Notes: generated by a model not told the origin, from the letters alone. A DNA stretch of 9,588 bases from Oscillospiraceae bacterium (GCA_017540945.1 JAFYAB010000112.1:1-9588), one strand, 5' to 3'. Shown: positions 1-6,307, counted from the first letter of the stretch. Numbers and translations are program-made.

Positions 1-4
1 GCAC

Positions 5-45
5 CGTGCTGTGCACGCTGCCATTTTGTGCCTCTGGCACAAAAT
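5..45. repeat. Two adjacent small palindromes
   Basis: The first is a 5-bp hairpin, CGTGC-TGT-GCACG (5-17). The second has perfect 10-bp arms, ATTTTGTGCC and GGCACAAAAT, around a TCT loop (23-45). They are the first of the run of palindromes in this intergenic region. Neither is followed by a T run long enough to call a terminator. Confidence 0.6.
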
Positions 46-52
46 ACGTCTC

Positions 53-120
53 ATGCGAACTCCAACGCGCCTACGGCGCTATAAAATGCTTTTTAAAGCA
101 TTTTAATGGAGTTCAGTATG
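53..120. repeat. Nested palindrome able to fold as a three-way junction
   Basis: An outer stem GAACTCCA (57-64) with TGGAGTTC (107-114) encloses two independent perfect hairpins: GCGCC-TAC-GGCGC (67-79) and AAAATGCTTT-TT-AAAGCATTTT (83-104). CAT (52-54) and ATG (118-120) can extend the outer stem beyond a small internal loop. Nothing coding is seen in it. It could be a small mobile palindromic element or a structured RNA; the sequence alone does not decide. Confidence 0.6.
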
Positions 121-131
121 AACGGCCACTT

Positions 132-154
132 GCAGCGGCGCACAGTGTGCGCCA
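132..154. repeat. GC palindrome, copy 1 of an exact repeat
   Basis: Perfect 8-bp arms GGCGCACA and TGTGCGCC flank a single G (137-153). The 23 bases 132-154 recur exactly at 9081-9103, in the gene-free DNA beyond the clostripain gene, in the same orientation. It is too short for an insertion sequence and codes for nothing. Confidence 0.75.
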
Positions 155-199
155 CCGGTATCCCGCTCCGACAAGGGATCAGGGTGAGGAAAGGGAACA

Positions 200-238
200 G
201 GGAACAGACCCGCCTGTAGGGACAAGCATTGCTTGTCC
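200..238. repeat. Framing sequence plus GC palindrome
   Basis: The 15-base framing motif GGGAACAGACCCGCC (200-214) is followed by a palindrome with arms GGACAAGCA and TGCTTGTCC around a single T (220-238). The same framing motif, with one mismatch, precedes a different palindrome at 9065-9102. The element therefore looks modular: constant flank, exchangeable stem. Confidence 0.65.
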
Positions 239-297
239 GCCTTTCCCCGCACGGACGAGGCATCAGGAAATAGGGGACGGGGGATGCGGACTGCTAC

Positions 298-317
298 GGC
301 CAGTGTGCGCACTGGCC
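298..317. repeat. GC palindrome
   Basis: Perfect 8-bp arms GGCCAGTG and CACTGGCC around a TGCG loop. Same size and GC-rich style as the neighbouring palindromes but with unrelated arm sequence. No T run follows, so it is not called a terminator. Confidence 0.6.
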
Positions 318-348
318 TCACAATGACAAATTCGGGACGTTTTCACCG

Positions 349-370
349 TAGGGACGGCACGCTGCCGTCC
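349..370. repeat. GTAGGG-framed GC palindrome just upstream of the CPBP gene
   Basis: GTAGGG leads into arms GGACGGCA (352-359) and TGCCGTCC (363-370) around CGC. The lead-in matches that at 216-221. It ends 28 bases before the CPBP start codon, so it would probably lie in the leader of that mRNA and could influence its translation or stability. Confidence 0.6.
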
Positions 371-398
371 GCGTCCACAGCTGCAGGAGGACGGCGGA

Positions 399-1061
399 AT
401 GAAGAAAAGTTTGATCGGCCTGCTTTTGGCGCTGTCTGCCGTTGTGCTGGTTTTTCTGGTGGAACAGGTCCTCCAACCGGGATATTGGACCAAAAGTCTG
501 CTGAAAGCGGCGGCCTTTCTCGCCGCGATTCTCGCGTACGCCGCCCTCAGCAAACAGCGTGTTTCGGAAACGATCCGGCTCCGAAGTATGAGGAAAACCA
601 AAGCGCTTCTGTTGTGCATGCTGGGCTTCTTTGCCGGGGTTGCCCTCCTCTTCCTTTGCTTCCGGAAGCAACTGGACCTGGGTGGAATCCGGGAGAGCCT
701 GATGCGGAAGGAAGGCCTTACCCGACAAAACTGCCTGCCGGTCTTCGCCTATATCATCGTCTGCAACTCCTTCCTGGAGGAGGCCTTCTTCCGGGGCTTT
801 GTGTATCGGCTGTTCCGGAACAAGAAGCAGGGAGCCCTGGTCAGCGCGCTGCTGTTCTCTGCCTATCATATCGGCATCTTCATCAGCTGGTTCAACCCCT
901 TCCTGTTTATCCTCTGCCTGGCGGGCCTGGCCGCCGTCGGACTCTTCTTACAGTGGATCTCAGAAAAATACCAAAGCATCGCAGCAAGCTGGCTCATTCA
1001 CGGCTGCGCCAATATCGCAATCAACACCATCGGCGCCCTTCTGATCTTTGAAGCGCTGTAA
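399..1061 (+). CDS. CPBP-family intramembrane metalloprotease (Abi/CAAX protease-like)
   Basis: A 220-residue, very hydrophobic protein with several predicted membrane segments (about 4-22, 35-51, 69-88, 113-125, 147-160, 165-185 and 198-217). The three hallmark motifs of the CPBP (Abi, PF02517) family are visible: EExxxR at E127-E128-R132, FxxxH at F153-H157, and HxxxN at H201-N205. These residues are the expected metal-binding and catalytic set. Bacterial members act in the membrane; some process peptides or give bacteriocin self-immunity, but most have no known substrate. The start is fixed by AGGAGG at 385-390, 8 bases upstream. The gene stands alone, converging on the ABC importer operon. 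No bacteriocin precursor or quorum-peptide gene is seen nearby, so the substrate stays unknown. Confidence 0.9.
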   Translation: MKKSLIGLLLALSAVVLVFLVEQVLQPGYWTKSLLKAAAFLAAILAYAALSKQRVSETIRLRSMRKTKALLLCMLGFFAGVALLFLCFRKQLDLGGIRESLMRKEGLTRQNCLPVFAYIIVCNSFLEEAFFRGFVYRLFRNKKQGALVSALLFSAYHIGIFISWFNPFLFILCLAGLAAVGLFLQWISEKYQSIAASWLIHGCANIAINTIGALLIFEAL

Positions 1062-1063
1062 AC

Positions 1064-1102
1064 AAAAAAAGGATCACTCCGCAGTGGAGCGATCCTTTTT
1101 TT
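1064..1102. terminator. Bidirectional intrinsic terminator
   Basis: A 10-bp stem, GGATCACTCC (1071-1080) with GGAGCGATCC (1086-1095), has a 5-base loop and is flanked by A7 on the left and T7 on the right. It serves both the CPBP gene and the convergent importer operon. Position 6 of the stem is an A-C mismatch in the + transcript but a G-U wobble in the - transcript, so the structure should be more stable for the importer mRNA. Confidence 0.9.
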
Positions 1103-1103
1103 G

Positions 1104-1160
1104 TTTTGCAAATTACAAATTTGCAAAACCCCAATAATTCTTACTTCTCAATTCTCAATT
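1104..1160. repeat. AT-rich palindrome joined to ATTGAGA heptads
   Basis: A perfect 11-bp inverted repeat, TTTTGCAAATT with AATTTGCAAAA around ACA (1104-1128), is followed by three heptads. On the - strand these read ATTGAGA, ATTGAGA, AGTAAGA (1139-1159). The same combination occurs in the opposite orientation at 9123-9185. It lies between the importer's last stop codon and its terminator, inside the 3' end of the operon mRNA. Confidence 0.65.
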
Positions 1161-1163
1161 GTC

Positions 1164-2153
1164 CTACCGGTCTTCGCGGAAGTACGCCAGTCCCAGGCCC
1201 TCCGGCGGCTGCTTTTCCTTGTTGTTGCGGAGGCTGGAGATGATCAGCACCACGACGGTGACGATATAGGGCAGGATCTTGTAAAGCTCCGTGGGGACGA
1301 AGCTGAGCTGGAGCCGCATGTAGAGGATCATCAGGGCGCCGAAGAGCACCGAGCCCCAGAGGGCGGACAGAGGCCGCCAGAGGCAGAAGATGACCAGGGC
1401 CACCGCCAGCCAGCCCACGCCGGACAGACCCTCGTTGTTCCAGGTGCAGCCCGCGGTGGTGACGATGTAGACCACGCCGCCGATGGCGGAGATGCCGCCG
1501 CCGATGATGGTGGCCAGATACTTGTAGCGGGTGACGCTGATGCCGGCGGAGTCCGCGGTGGCGGGGTTCTCGCCCACGGCCCGGAGATACAGGCCCCGCC
1601 GGGACTTTTTCAGGAAGAGGTGCATGGCCACGGCCACCAGGATGCCCAGGTAGAAGAATACGCTGTTGCCGAAGAGCAGCTTGCCCACATAGGGAATGTC
1701 CTGGAGGAAGCGGGGGAAGGGGGAGCCGGGCAGGGCGTCCTTCAGCTTCAGGCTCAGGCTCACGTAGCCGCCCACCCGAATGCGCATCATTTCGCCGGCA
1801 AACTGGCCCACGCCGGTGCCGAAGATGGCCAGGGCCAGGCCCGTGACGTTCTGGTTGGTCCGCAGGGTGATGGTGAGGAAGCTGAAGATCAGGGAGGCCG
1901 CGGCCCCCGCCAGGAAGGCGGCCAGCAGGGCGATCAGCACCGCCAGGGGATAGCTGGAAATGCCGGTCAGCTGCTCAAAGTAGAACACGCCGCCCAGGCC
2001 GATGGCGCCGCCCATGAACATGATGCCCTCCACGCCCAGGTTCAGGTTGCCGGATTTCTCCGTCAGGATCTCGCCCAGAGTGCCGAAGAGCAGGGGCGTG
2101 CCGTAGGCGATGGCCGCGATCAGCAGCAGGATGATGGTGTCCACAGCGTTCAT
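1164..2153 (-). CDS. ABC transporter permease, nucleoside/BMP-type (second permease, NupQ/YufQ-like)
   Basis: A 329-residue integral membrane protein of the BPD_transp_2 (PF02653) family. The N-terminal NLNLGVEG at 36-43 is the signature of the second permease of BMP-type nucleoside importers (B. subtilis NupQ/YufQ). The cytoplasmic loop around GLYLRAVGENPATADSAGI (187-205) is the likely contact with the ATPase. Hydrophobic segments span nearly the whole length, as expected for a channel subunit. The start overlaps the stop of the preceding permease gene in an ATGA (2150-2153), and GGAGG lies 9 bases upstream (2163-2167), so translation is coupled. The operon ends here, about 60 bases before its terminator. 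The exact substrate is inferred from family and operon order only. Confidence 0.93.
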   Translation of the reverse strand: MNAVDTIILLLIAAIAYGTPLLFGTLGEILTEKSGNLNLGVEGIMFMGGAIGLGGVFYFEQLTGISSYPLAVLIALLAAFLAGAAASLIFSFLTITLRTNQNVTGLALAIFGTGVGQFAGEMMRIRVGGYVSLSLKLKDALPGSPFPRFLQDIPYVGKLLFGNSVFFYLGILVAVAMHLFLKKSRRGLYLRAVGENPATADSAGISVTRYKYLATIIGGGISAIGGVVYIVTTAGCTWNNEGLSGVGWLAVALVIFCLWRPLSALWGSVLFGALMILYMRLQLSFVPTELYKILPYIVTVVVLIISSLRNNKEKQPPEGLGLAYFREDR

Positions 2154-3244
2154 TGCGCGGCCCCTCCTTTCCCGGTCTTTTTCCGGAAGATGATCCGGTA
2201 GTTGATGAAGAACTCCGAGCCCAGCATGCAGAAGAGCAGCAGGCCGGTGATGATGTCGGAGATGGCCACCGGGACGTTCATCACGGTCTGGAGGGTATCC
2301 GCGCCCTTGGTGAGGATGCCCAGCATCATGGAGATGAAGATCATGGCGAAGGCGTTGAGCTGGCTGAGCCAGGCCACCGTGATGGAGGTGAAGCCCACGC
2401 CGCCCGCGATCTCCTTGGCCAGGGTGTGGTTGGCGCCGGAGCAGATGATGAAGCCCACGAGACCGGAAATGGCGCCGGAGAGGAACATGGTCCGCATCAT
2501 GATCCGGCCCACGTTCATGCCCGCGTATTGGGCCGTGCGGACGGAGTCGCCGATGACGGCGATCTCGTAGCCCTGCTTGGTGTGGCGCATATAGATGTGG
2601 ATGAAGAGCACCAGGGCCAGGACGATGATCCAGCCGCAGTGGACGCCCAGCACCTTGGGCAGCTGCGCCGCGGGGTCAAACTGGGCGATGCGGCCCTGCC
2701 GGGCCTCCCAGGGCCCCGCCTGCAGCCAGGCCACCACGCCGATGATGATGTAGTTCATCATCAGGGTGAAGAGGGTCTCGTTGGTGTTCCACCGGGCCTT
2801 GAAGAAGCCGGGGATCAGGCCCCAGAGGCCGCCCAGCAGCATGCCCGCCAGGGCCATGAGCAGCAGCAGGGGCAGGGAGGAAAGCTTGCCGGTGAAGCTC
2901 CGGGCGATGAAGGTGGCCGCCAGGGCGCCCGCGGTGATCTGGCCCTCGGCGCCGATGTTCCAGAAGCGCATCTTGAAGCAGGGGGCGATGGCCAGGGCGC
3001 AGCCCAGCAGGGGCACGGCCTTCTTGACCGTCTGCTGGAGGTAGACCTTGCTGCCCAGAGCGCCGCTCACCATGGTGCCGTAGGCCTTGAAGGGGCTGTT
3101 GCCCGTCAGCAGGATGGCAACGCAGCCCAGCAGCAGGGCCGCCAGGATGGAGCCCAGGCGGATGCCCCAGGCGGCGGCGGGCCGGACGGCGTCCTTGCTC
3201 CGTTTTTCCAGGCGGATCAGCGGAGATTTGATCTTTTCATCCAT
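2150..3244 (-). CDS. ABC transporter permease, nucleoside/BMP-type (first permease, NupP/YufP-like)
   Basis: A 364-residue BPD_transp_2 permease. NIGAEGQ at 96-102 is the hallmark of the first permease in BMP-type nucleoside importers, and TAQYAGMNV (237-245) lies in the conserved cytoplasmic loop that docks onto the ATPase. A basic, soluble N-terminal tail of about 24 residues precedes the first membrane segment (about 27-47), and a short Lys/Arg-rich tail closes the protein. It should pair with the next permease to form the heterodimeric channel. The start overlaps the ATPase stop by one base (TGATG at 3242-3246) and has GGAGG at 3252-3256, 7 bases away. Length and motifs are normal, with no sign of decay. 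Confidence 0.93.
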   Translation of the reverse strand: MDEKIKSPLIRLEKRSKDAVRPAAAWGIRLGSILAALLLGCVAILLTGNSPFKAYGTMVSGALGSKVYLQQTVKKAVPLLGCALAIAPCFKMRFWNIGAEGQITAGALAATFIARSFTGKLSSLPLLLLMALAGMLLGGLWGLIPGFFKARWNTNETLFTLMMNYIIIGVVAWLQAGPWEARQGRIAQFDPAAQLPKVLGVHCGWIIVLALVLFIHIYMRHTKQGYEIAVIGDSVRTAQYAGMNVGRIMMRTMFLSGAISGLVGFIICSGANHTLAKEIAGGVGFTSITVAWLSQLNAFAMIFISMMLGILTKGADTLQTVMNVPVAISDIITGLLLFCMLGSEFFINYRIIFRKKTGKGGAAQ

Positions 3245-4788
3245 CAGACTTCCTCCTTTCCGCCCACGCTGGTCATCAGCAGGCCGATCTCTTCCTTGGT
3301 GGCGGTCCGGGCGTCCACGATGCCGCTGACCCGGCCGCCGCAGAGCACCAGGATCCGGTCGCAGAGCTCCAGCAGCACGTCCAGGTCCTCGCCCACGAAG
3401 ATCACGGCGGTGCCCTTCATTTTTTGCTCGGTCATCAGGTTGTAGATGGTGTAGGAGGTGTTGATGTCCAGGCCCCGCACCGCGTAGGCCGTCATCAGCA
3501 CGTTGGGGCTGGTGGCGATCTCACGGCCCACCAGCACCTTCTGGACGTTGCCGCCGGAGAGCTTCCGCACCGGGAACTCCAGGCCGGGGGTGACCACCTC
3601 CAGATCCGTGAAGACCTTCTTCGCCAGGTCCTGGGGCTCCTTCCGGCGGACGAAGGGCAGCTTGCCCTTCCGCCAGCTGCGGAGCATCATGTTGCCGGTC
3701 ATGCCCATGGAGCCCACCAGACCCATGCCCAGCCGGTCCTCGGGGATGAAGGCCAGGGAGACGCCGTGCCTGCGGATCTGCATGGGAGTCTGGCCCACCA
3801 GCTCCTTCTGCCCGCCCTCGGGGGGGAAGTAGGTGATGGAGCCCTCCGCCACGGGGTAGAGACCCGCGATGGATTCCAGCAGCTCCTTCTGGCCGGAGCC
3901 CGCGATGCCGGCCACGCCCAGGATCTCGCCGCCCATGGCGGTGAAGCTGACGCCGTCCAGCTTTTTGACGTGTTCGTGGTCGTAGCAGCTCAGGCCCTTG
4001 ACCGTCAGCCGCTCGGCCTGATGCTCGTTCAGGGGCCGGTCGATGTTCAGGGTGACGCTGCGGCCCACCATCATGTCGGTGAGGGCCTGGGGGTTGGTCT
4101 CGGCGGTGTTGACGGTGCCGATGTATTTGCCCTTCCGCAGCACGGCCACCTTGTCGGAGATGGCCATGACCTCGCCCAGCTTGTGGGTGATGATGACGAT
4201 GGCCTTGTTGTCGTCCCGCATGTTCCGCAGCACGGCGAAGAGCCGTTCCGTCTCCTGGGGGGTCAGCACGGCGGTGGGCTCGTCCAGGATCAGGATGTCC
4301 GCGCCCCGGTAGAGGACCTTGACGATCTCCACGGTCTGCTTTTCGGAGACGGACATGTCGTAGACCTTCTTCTCCGGGTCGATCTCAAAGCCGTAGCGCC
4401 CGCAGATCTCCCGGACCCGGGCGTTGGCCTTTTTGAGGTCCAGCTTTTTCTCGTCCTCCAGGCCCAGGACGATGTTCTCCGCGGCGGTGAACACGTCCAC
4501 CAGCTTGTAGTGCTGATGGATCATGCCGATGCCGTGGGCAAAGGAGTCCTTGGGGGAGCGGATGGAGATGGGGCGGCCGTCGGCGCAGATCTCGCCGGCG
4601 TCGGGCAGATAGATGCCGGCCAGCATGTTCATCAGGGTGGTCTTGCCGCTGCCGTTCTCCCCCAGCAGGGCCAGGATCTCCCCCCGCGTCAGCCCGAGGT
4701 CGATGTGATCATTGGCGACCACCGGCCCGAAGCGTTTGGTGATGCCTCTCAGTTCGATGGCGTAACAGTTTTTGTCCAAGGCTGTCAT
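3244..4788 (-). CDS. ABC transporter ATP-binding protein, tandem nucleotide-binding domains (nucleoside/sugar class, NupO/YufO-like)
   Basis: A 514-residue ATPase with two fused ABC domains (about 9-245 and 260-505), the RbsA/YufO architecture. Domain 1 is complete: Walker A GENGSGKT (43-50), Walker B ending DE (169-170) and switch His202. Its signature is degenerate (SVSEKQ, 146-151), as is usual in this class. Domain 2 lacks a true Walker A (GIAGSGQKE, 294-302) but has a good signature, SGGNVQK (411-417). Its Walker B region reads TAYAVRGLD (433-441), where related proteins usually have AAQPTRGLD. This suggests one functional and one degenerate ATP site. The ATG at 4788 has AAAGG touching it, which is too close; the in-frame TTG at 4779 has the same AAAGGA 8 bases upstream and may be the real start. 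It overlaps the next gene by one base. Confidence 0.93.
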   Translation of the reverse strand: MTALDKNCYAIELRGITKRFGPVVANDHIDLGLTRGEILALLGENGSGKTTLMNMLAGIYLPDAGEICADGRPISIRSPKDSFAHGIGMIHQHYKLVDVFTAAENIVLGLEDEKKLDLKKANARVREICGRYGFEIDPEKKVYDMSVSEKQTVEIVKVLYRGADILILDEPTAVLTPQETERLFAVLRNMRDDNKAIVIITHKLGEVMAISDKVAVLRKGKYIGTVNTAETNPQALTDMMVGRSVTLNIDRPLNEHQAERLTVKGLSCYDHEHVKKLDGVSFTAMGGEILGVAGIAGSGQKELLESIAGLYPVAEGSITYFPPEGGQKELVGQTPMQIRRHGVSLAFIPEDRLGMGLVGSMGMTGNMMLRSWRKGKLPFVRRKEPQDLAKKVFTDLEVVTPGLEFPVRKLSGGNVQKVLVGREIATSPNVLMTAYAVRGLDINTSYTIYNLMTEQKMKGTAVIFVGEDLDVLLELCDRILVLCGGRVSGIVDARTATKEEIGLLMTSVGGKEEV

Positions 4789-4843
4789 CCTTTCTTTCGG
4801 TTTTGGTCACACCGCAGGGGCCGAACTCGAAGAGTCACGAAGT

Positions 4844-4902
4844 ATGCCCGCATCGGCCCTCACACCGATACGGGATAGGGCCGATGTGGGCATCGGCCCC
4901 TA
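4844..4902. repeat. GGCCGATG palindrome with alternative pairings
   Basis: Arms GGGCCGATG (4878-4886) and CATCGGCCC (4891-4899) pair around TGGG. The outer bases TAGGG and CCCTA make it another TAGGG-framed element. Alternatively 4844-4860 can pair with 4877-4893 (16 of 17 bases complementary). The two folds share bases and exclude each other. Confidence 0.6.
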
Positions 4903-4922
4903 CGGTGTTCAACGGAAAACAC

Positions 4923-4953
4923 ACGGGCGCACGGCGCGATGCCGTGCGCCCGT
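4923..4953 (-). promoter_or_regulatory. 13-bp GC stem-loop between binding-protein and ATPase genes
   Basis: ACGGGCGCACGGC and GCCGTGCGCCCGT pair perfectly around five bases, starting about 20 bases after the lipoprotein stop codon. In the transcript it is followed by GTGTTTTCC, a weak T run. It could be a leaky terminator or a barrier to 3' exonucleases, either of which would leave more lipoprotein mRNA than transporter mRNA. The stem is clear; its role is inferred. Confidence 0.6.
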
Positions 4954-4974
4954 TGGCTTAGGCGTTGATTGCGA

Positions 4975-6210
4975 TCAGTTCAGCAGGGTGATGCCGTCGA
5001 TGTCGAGGGCGAAGTAGGGAGCGGACTGGAAGTAGGACTCGTTGAAGCAGCCGTCGAAGACAGCCTCTTCCTTGTCGGGGACAAAGTCGCCGTCGGTGTC
5101 CAGCGCAAAGGCGTGCTCCAGCTTCTTGCCGCCCACGGTGAAGTTGTTGATGTCGAAGACCTTGATGGAGCCGTCCTTCAGACCGGCCTCGATGTCAGCC
5201 AGCTTCTCCTTGGTGCCGGGGGCCGCGATCTTCTCGTTGAGCTCGGTCAGAACCACAGCGCCGTCCTTCAGGCCCTTGCTCCAGTCCTGGGGGAAATCCT
5301 GGCCGTTGGCCACGGCCTCGATGGCCTCGCTGAAGTAGACGGACCAGTCGATGCGGGTGCCCACCAGGCAGGCCTCGGGAGCCACGGAGATCATGTCGTT
5401 GTTGTAGCTGGTGAAGAACGCGCCCTTGGACTGGGCCATGGTGGCGGGGGTGGAGTTGTCGGCGTGCTGGGAAATCAGCTTGCAGCCCGCGTCGCAGAGG
5501 GCGGAGGCGGCGTTGCTCTCAGCGGTGGCGTCGGACCAGTTGTTGACGAACTGGACCTTCATGGTGACGCTGGGGCAGATGCTCCGGGCGCCCAGGAAGT
5601 AGGCGGTGTAGCCGGACTTGACTTCCGCGAAGGGGAAGGCGCCCACGTAGCCGATGACGGCTTCCTCAGCCTTGATCTCGCCCTTCTCGATGAGCTCCTG
5701 CAGCTTCAGACCGGCCACGACGCCGGCCAGGTAGCGGCCCTCATAGATGTTGGCGAAGGCGTTGTGGGTGTTCTTCAGATCGTCGCCCCAGGAAGCCTGG
5801 TTGGTGCAGGCCACGAACTGGATGTCGGGGTAGTCGGGGGCGACCTTCAGCATGTAGTCCTCGAAACCGAAGGAGTTGTTGAAGATCAGCTTGCAGCCGG
5901 CCTCGGCCAGCTCGCGGTTGGCGTCCTCGCAGGCGTCGCCCTCGGGGATGTTCCACTTGACGACCCACTCCACGTTGATGCCCTTGGCCTCCAGAGCCTT
6001 GGAGGCGGCGTCCTTGCCGCGGATGAAGTTGTAGGTGTAGCCCTGGTCGTTCTCGTCGCCGATGCAGATCAGGCCGACCTTGATGGACTTGGCGTCGCTG
6101 CCGTTGGGAGCGACGGTTCCGTCAGGGGTTCCGGTTTTGCCGTTGTCGCAGCCCGCGAACAGAGCGGCCACCAGCGCCAGACACAGGACCAATGCCAGAA
6201 GCTTTTTCAT
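4975..6210 (-). CDS. BMP-family ABC transporter substrate-binding lipoprotein (likely nucleoside-binding)
   Basis: A 411-residue secreted lipoprotein of the BMP/PnrA/Med family (PF02608). A Lys-Lys start and hydrophobic core (4-18) lead to a lipobox, FAG-C21, so Cys21 should be lipidated after signal peptidase II cleavage. A flexible Gly/Thr/Pro linker (22-42) follows. The family fold starts at KVGLICIGDENDQGYTYN (44-61), and the motif FGFEDYMLKVAPDYPDIQF (114-132) is typical. The C-terminal part has DTDGDFVPDKEE (371-382), which matches a calcium-loop spacing DxDxDxxxDxxE. The chosen ATG has GGAGG 8 bases upstream; an in-frame ATG at 6243 has no such site. It lies first in the importer operon, behind its own promoter, with ATPase and permeases following. 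The purine nucleoside ligand is inferred from family and operon order. Confidence 0.93.
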   Translation of the reverse strand: MKKLLALVLCLALVAALFAGCDNGKTGTPDGTVAPNGSDAKSIKVGLICIGDENDQGYTYNFIRGKDAASKALEAKGINVEWVVKWNIPEGDACEDANRELAEAGCKLIFNNSFGFEDYMLKVAPDYPDIQFVACTNQASWGDDLKNTHNAFANIYEGRYLAGVVAGLKLQELIEKGEIKAEEAVIGYVGAFPFAEVKSGYTAYFLGARSICPSVTMKVQFVNNWSDATAESNAASALCDAGCKLISQHADNSTPATMAQSKGAFFTSYNNDMISVAPEACLVGTRIDWSVYFSEAIEAVANGQDFPQDWSKGLKDGAVVLTELNEKIAAPGTKEKLADIEAGLKDGSIKVFDINNFTVGGKKLEHAFALDTDGDFVPDKEEAVFDGCFNESYFQSAPYFALDIDGITLLN

Positions 6211-6218
6211 GTTTGGTA

Positions 6219-6223
6219 CCTCC
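6219..6223 (-). promoter_or_regulatory. Ribosome binding site for the BMP lipoprotein
   Basis: GGAGG on the - strand, 8 bases before the ATG at 6210. It fixes the start so that the protein begins with a proper Lys-Lys signal peptide, 11 residues after an upstream in-frame ATG. Confidence 0.9.
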
Positions 6224-6253
6224 ATTTTTGTTTTCATTTTCATTCATTTCATT

Positions 6254-6270
6254 GGGGACGCTTTCGCCCC
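6254..6270 (-). promoter_or_regulatory. Small hairpin at the 5' end of the importer mRNA
   Basis: On the - strand GGGGCG pairs with CG-T-CCCC (one bulged T) around a short loop. With transcription starting near 6272, the hairpin would lie at the extreme 5' end of a leader of about 60 bases. Such stems often protect mRNA from decay. No known riboswitch class is recognised in the leader. Confidence 0.45.
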
Positions 6271-6278
6271 GCTGGGAC

Positions 6279-6307
6279 ATTATAGCACAATACTGGTTTT
6301 TTTGCAA
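6279..6307 (-). promoter_or_regulatory. Sigma-A promoter of the BMP/ABC importer operon
   Basis: Reading the - strand: TTGCAA (-35, 6302-6307), exactly 17 bases, then TATAAT (-10, 6279-6284), with an extended TG one base before it. This is close to consensus and implies strong basal expression. The -35 lies about 14 bases past the stop codon of the clostripain-like gene. No classic operator is obvious. Confidence 0.88.

Larger units (their letters stand above)
1..398. other. Gene-free region built from palindromic elements
   Basis: No convincing gene lies here; the open frames lack a Shine-Dalgarno site and run through palindromes. The stretch is a chain of separate inverted repeats at 5-17, 23-45, 53-120, 137-153, 220-238, 298-317 and 352-370, listed individually where informative. 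No clear sigma-A promoter for the CPBP gene is visible in the last 100 bases, so its promoter may be weak, unusual or further upstream. Confidence 0.7.
4789..4974 (-). other. Structured spacer inside the importer operon
   Basis: This 186-base gap separates the binding-protein gene from the ATPase gene, whereas the next two junctions overlap. It holds two inverted repeats (4844-4900 and 4923-4953) and no open frame with a ribosome site. No promoter is evident, so the ATPase and permeases most likely depend on read-through from the lipoprotein gene. Confidence 0.65.

Noticed and set aside
1..398. CRISPR array made from the repeated palindromes
   Set aside because: Repeat spacing is irregular, arms differ between copies, and no constant direct repeat or cas gene is present.
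233..1051. A 272-codon + strand frame overlapping the CPBP gene
   Set aside because: Out of frame with the CPBP protein, Pro/Arg/Gly-rich, with no ribosome site; the CPBP frame has all three family motifs.
1101..4878. Long + strand open frames opposite the permease and ATPase genes
   Set aside because: Same cause; the products are low-complexity Gly/Asp/His/Gln-rich sequences with no recognisable domain, against well-conserved transporter proteins on the - strand.
6211..6243. An 11-residue longer start for the BMP lipoprotein
   Set aside because: No ribosome site at 6243, and the extension would bury the signal peptide; GGAGG sits 8 bases before 6210.
4969..6285. A 438-codon + strand frame opposite the BMP lipoprotein gene
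   Set aside because: Val/Gly/Asp-rich shadow sequence without a ribosome site; the lipoprotein on the - strand has signal peptide, lipobox and family motifs.
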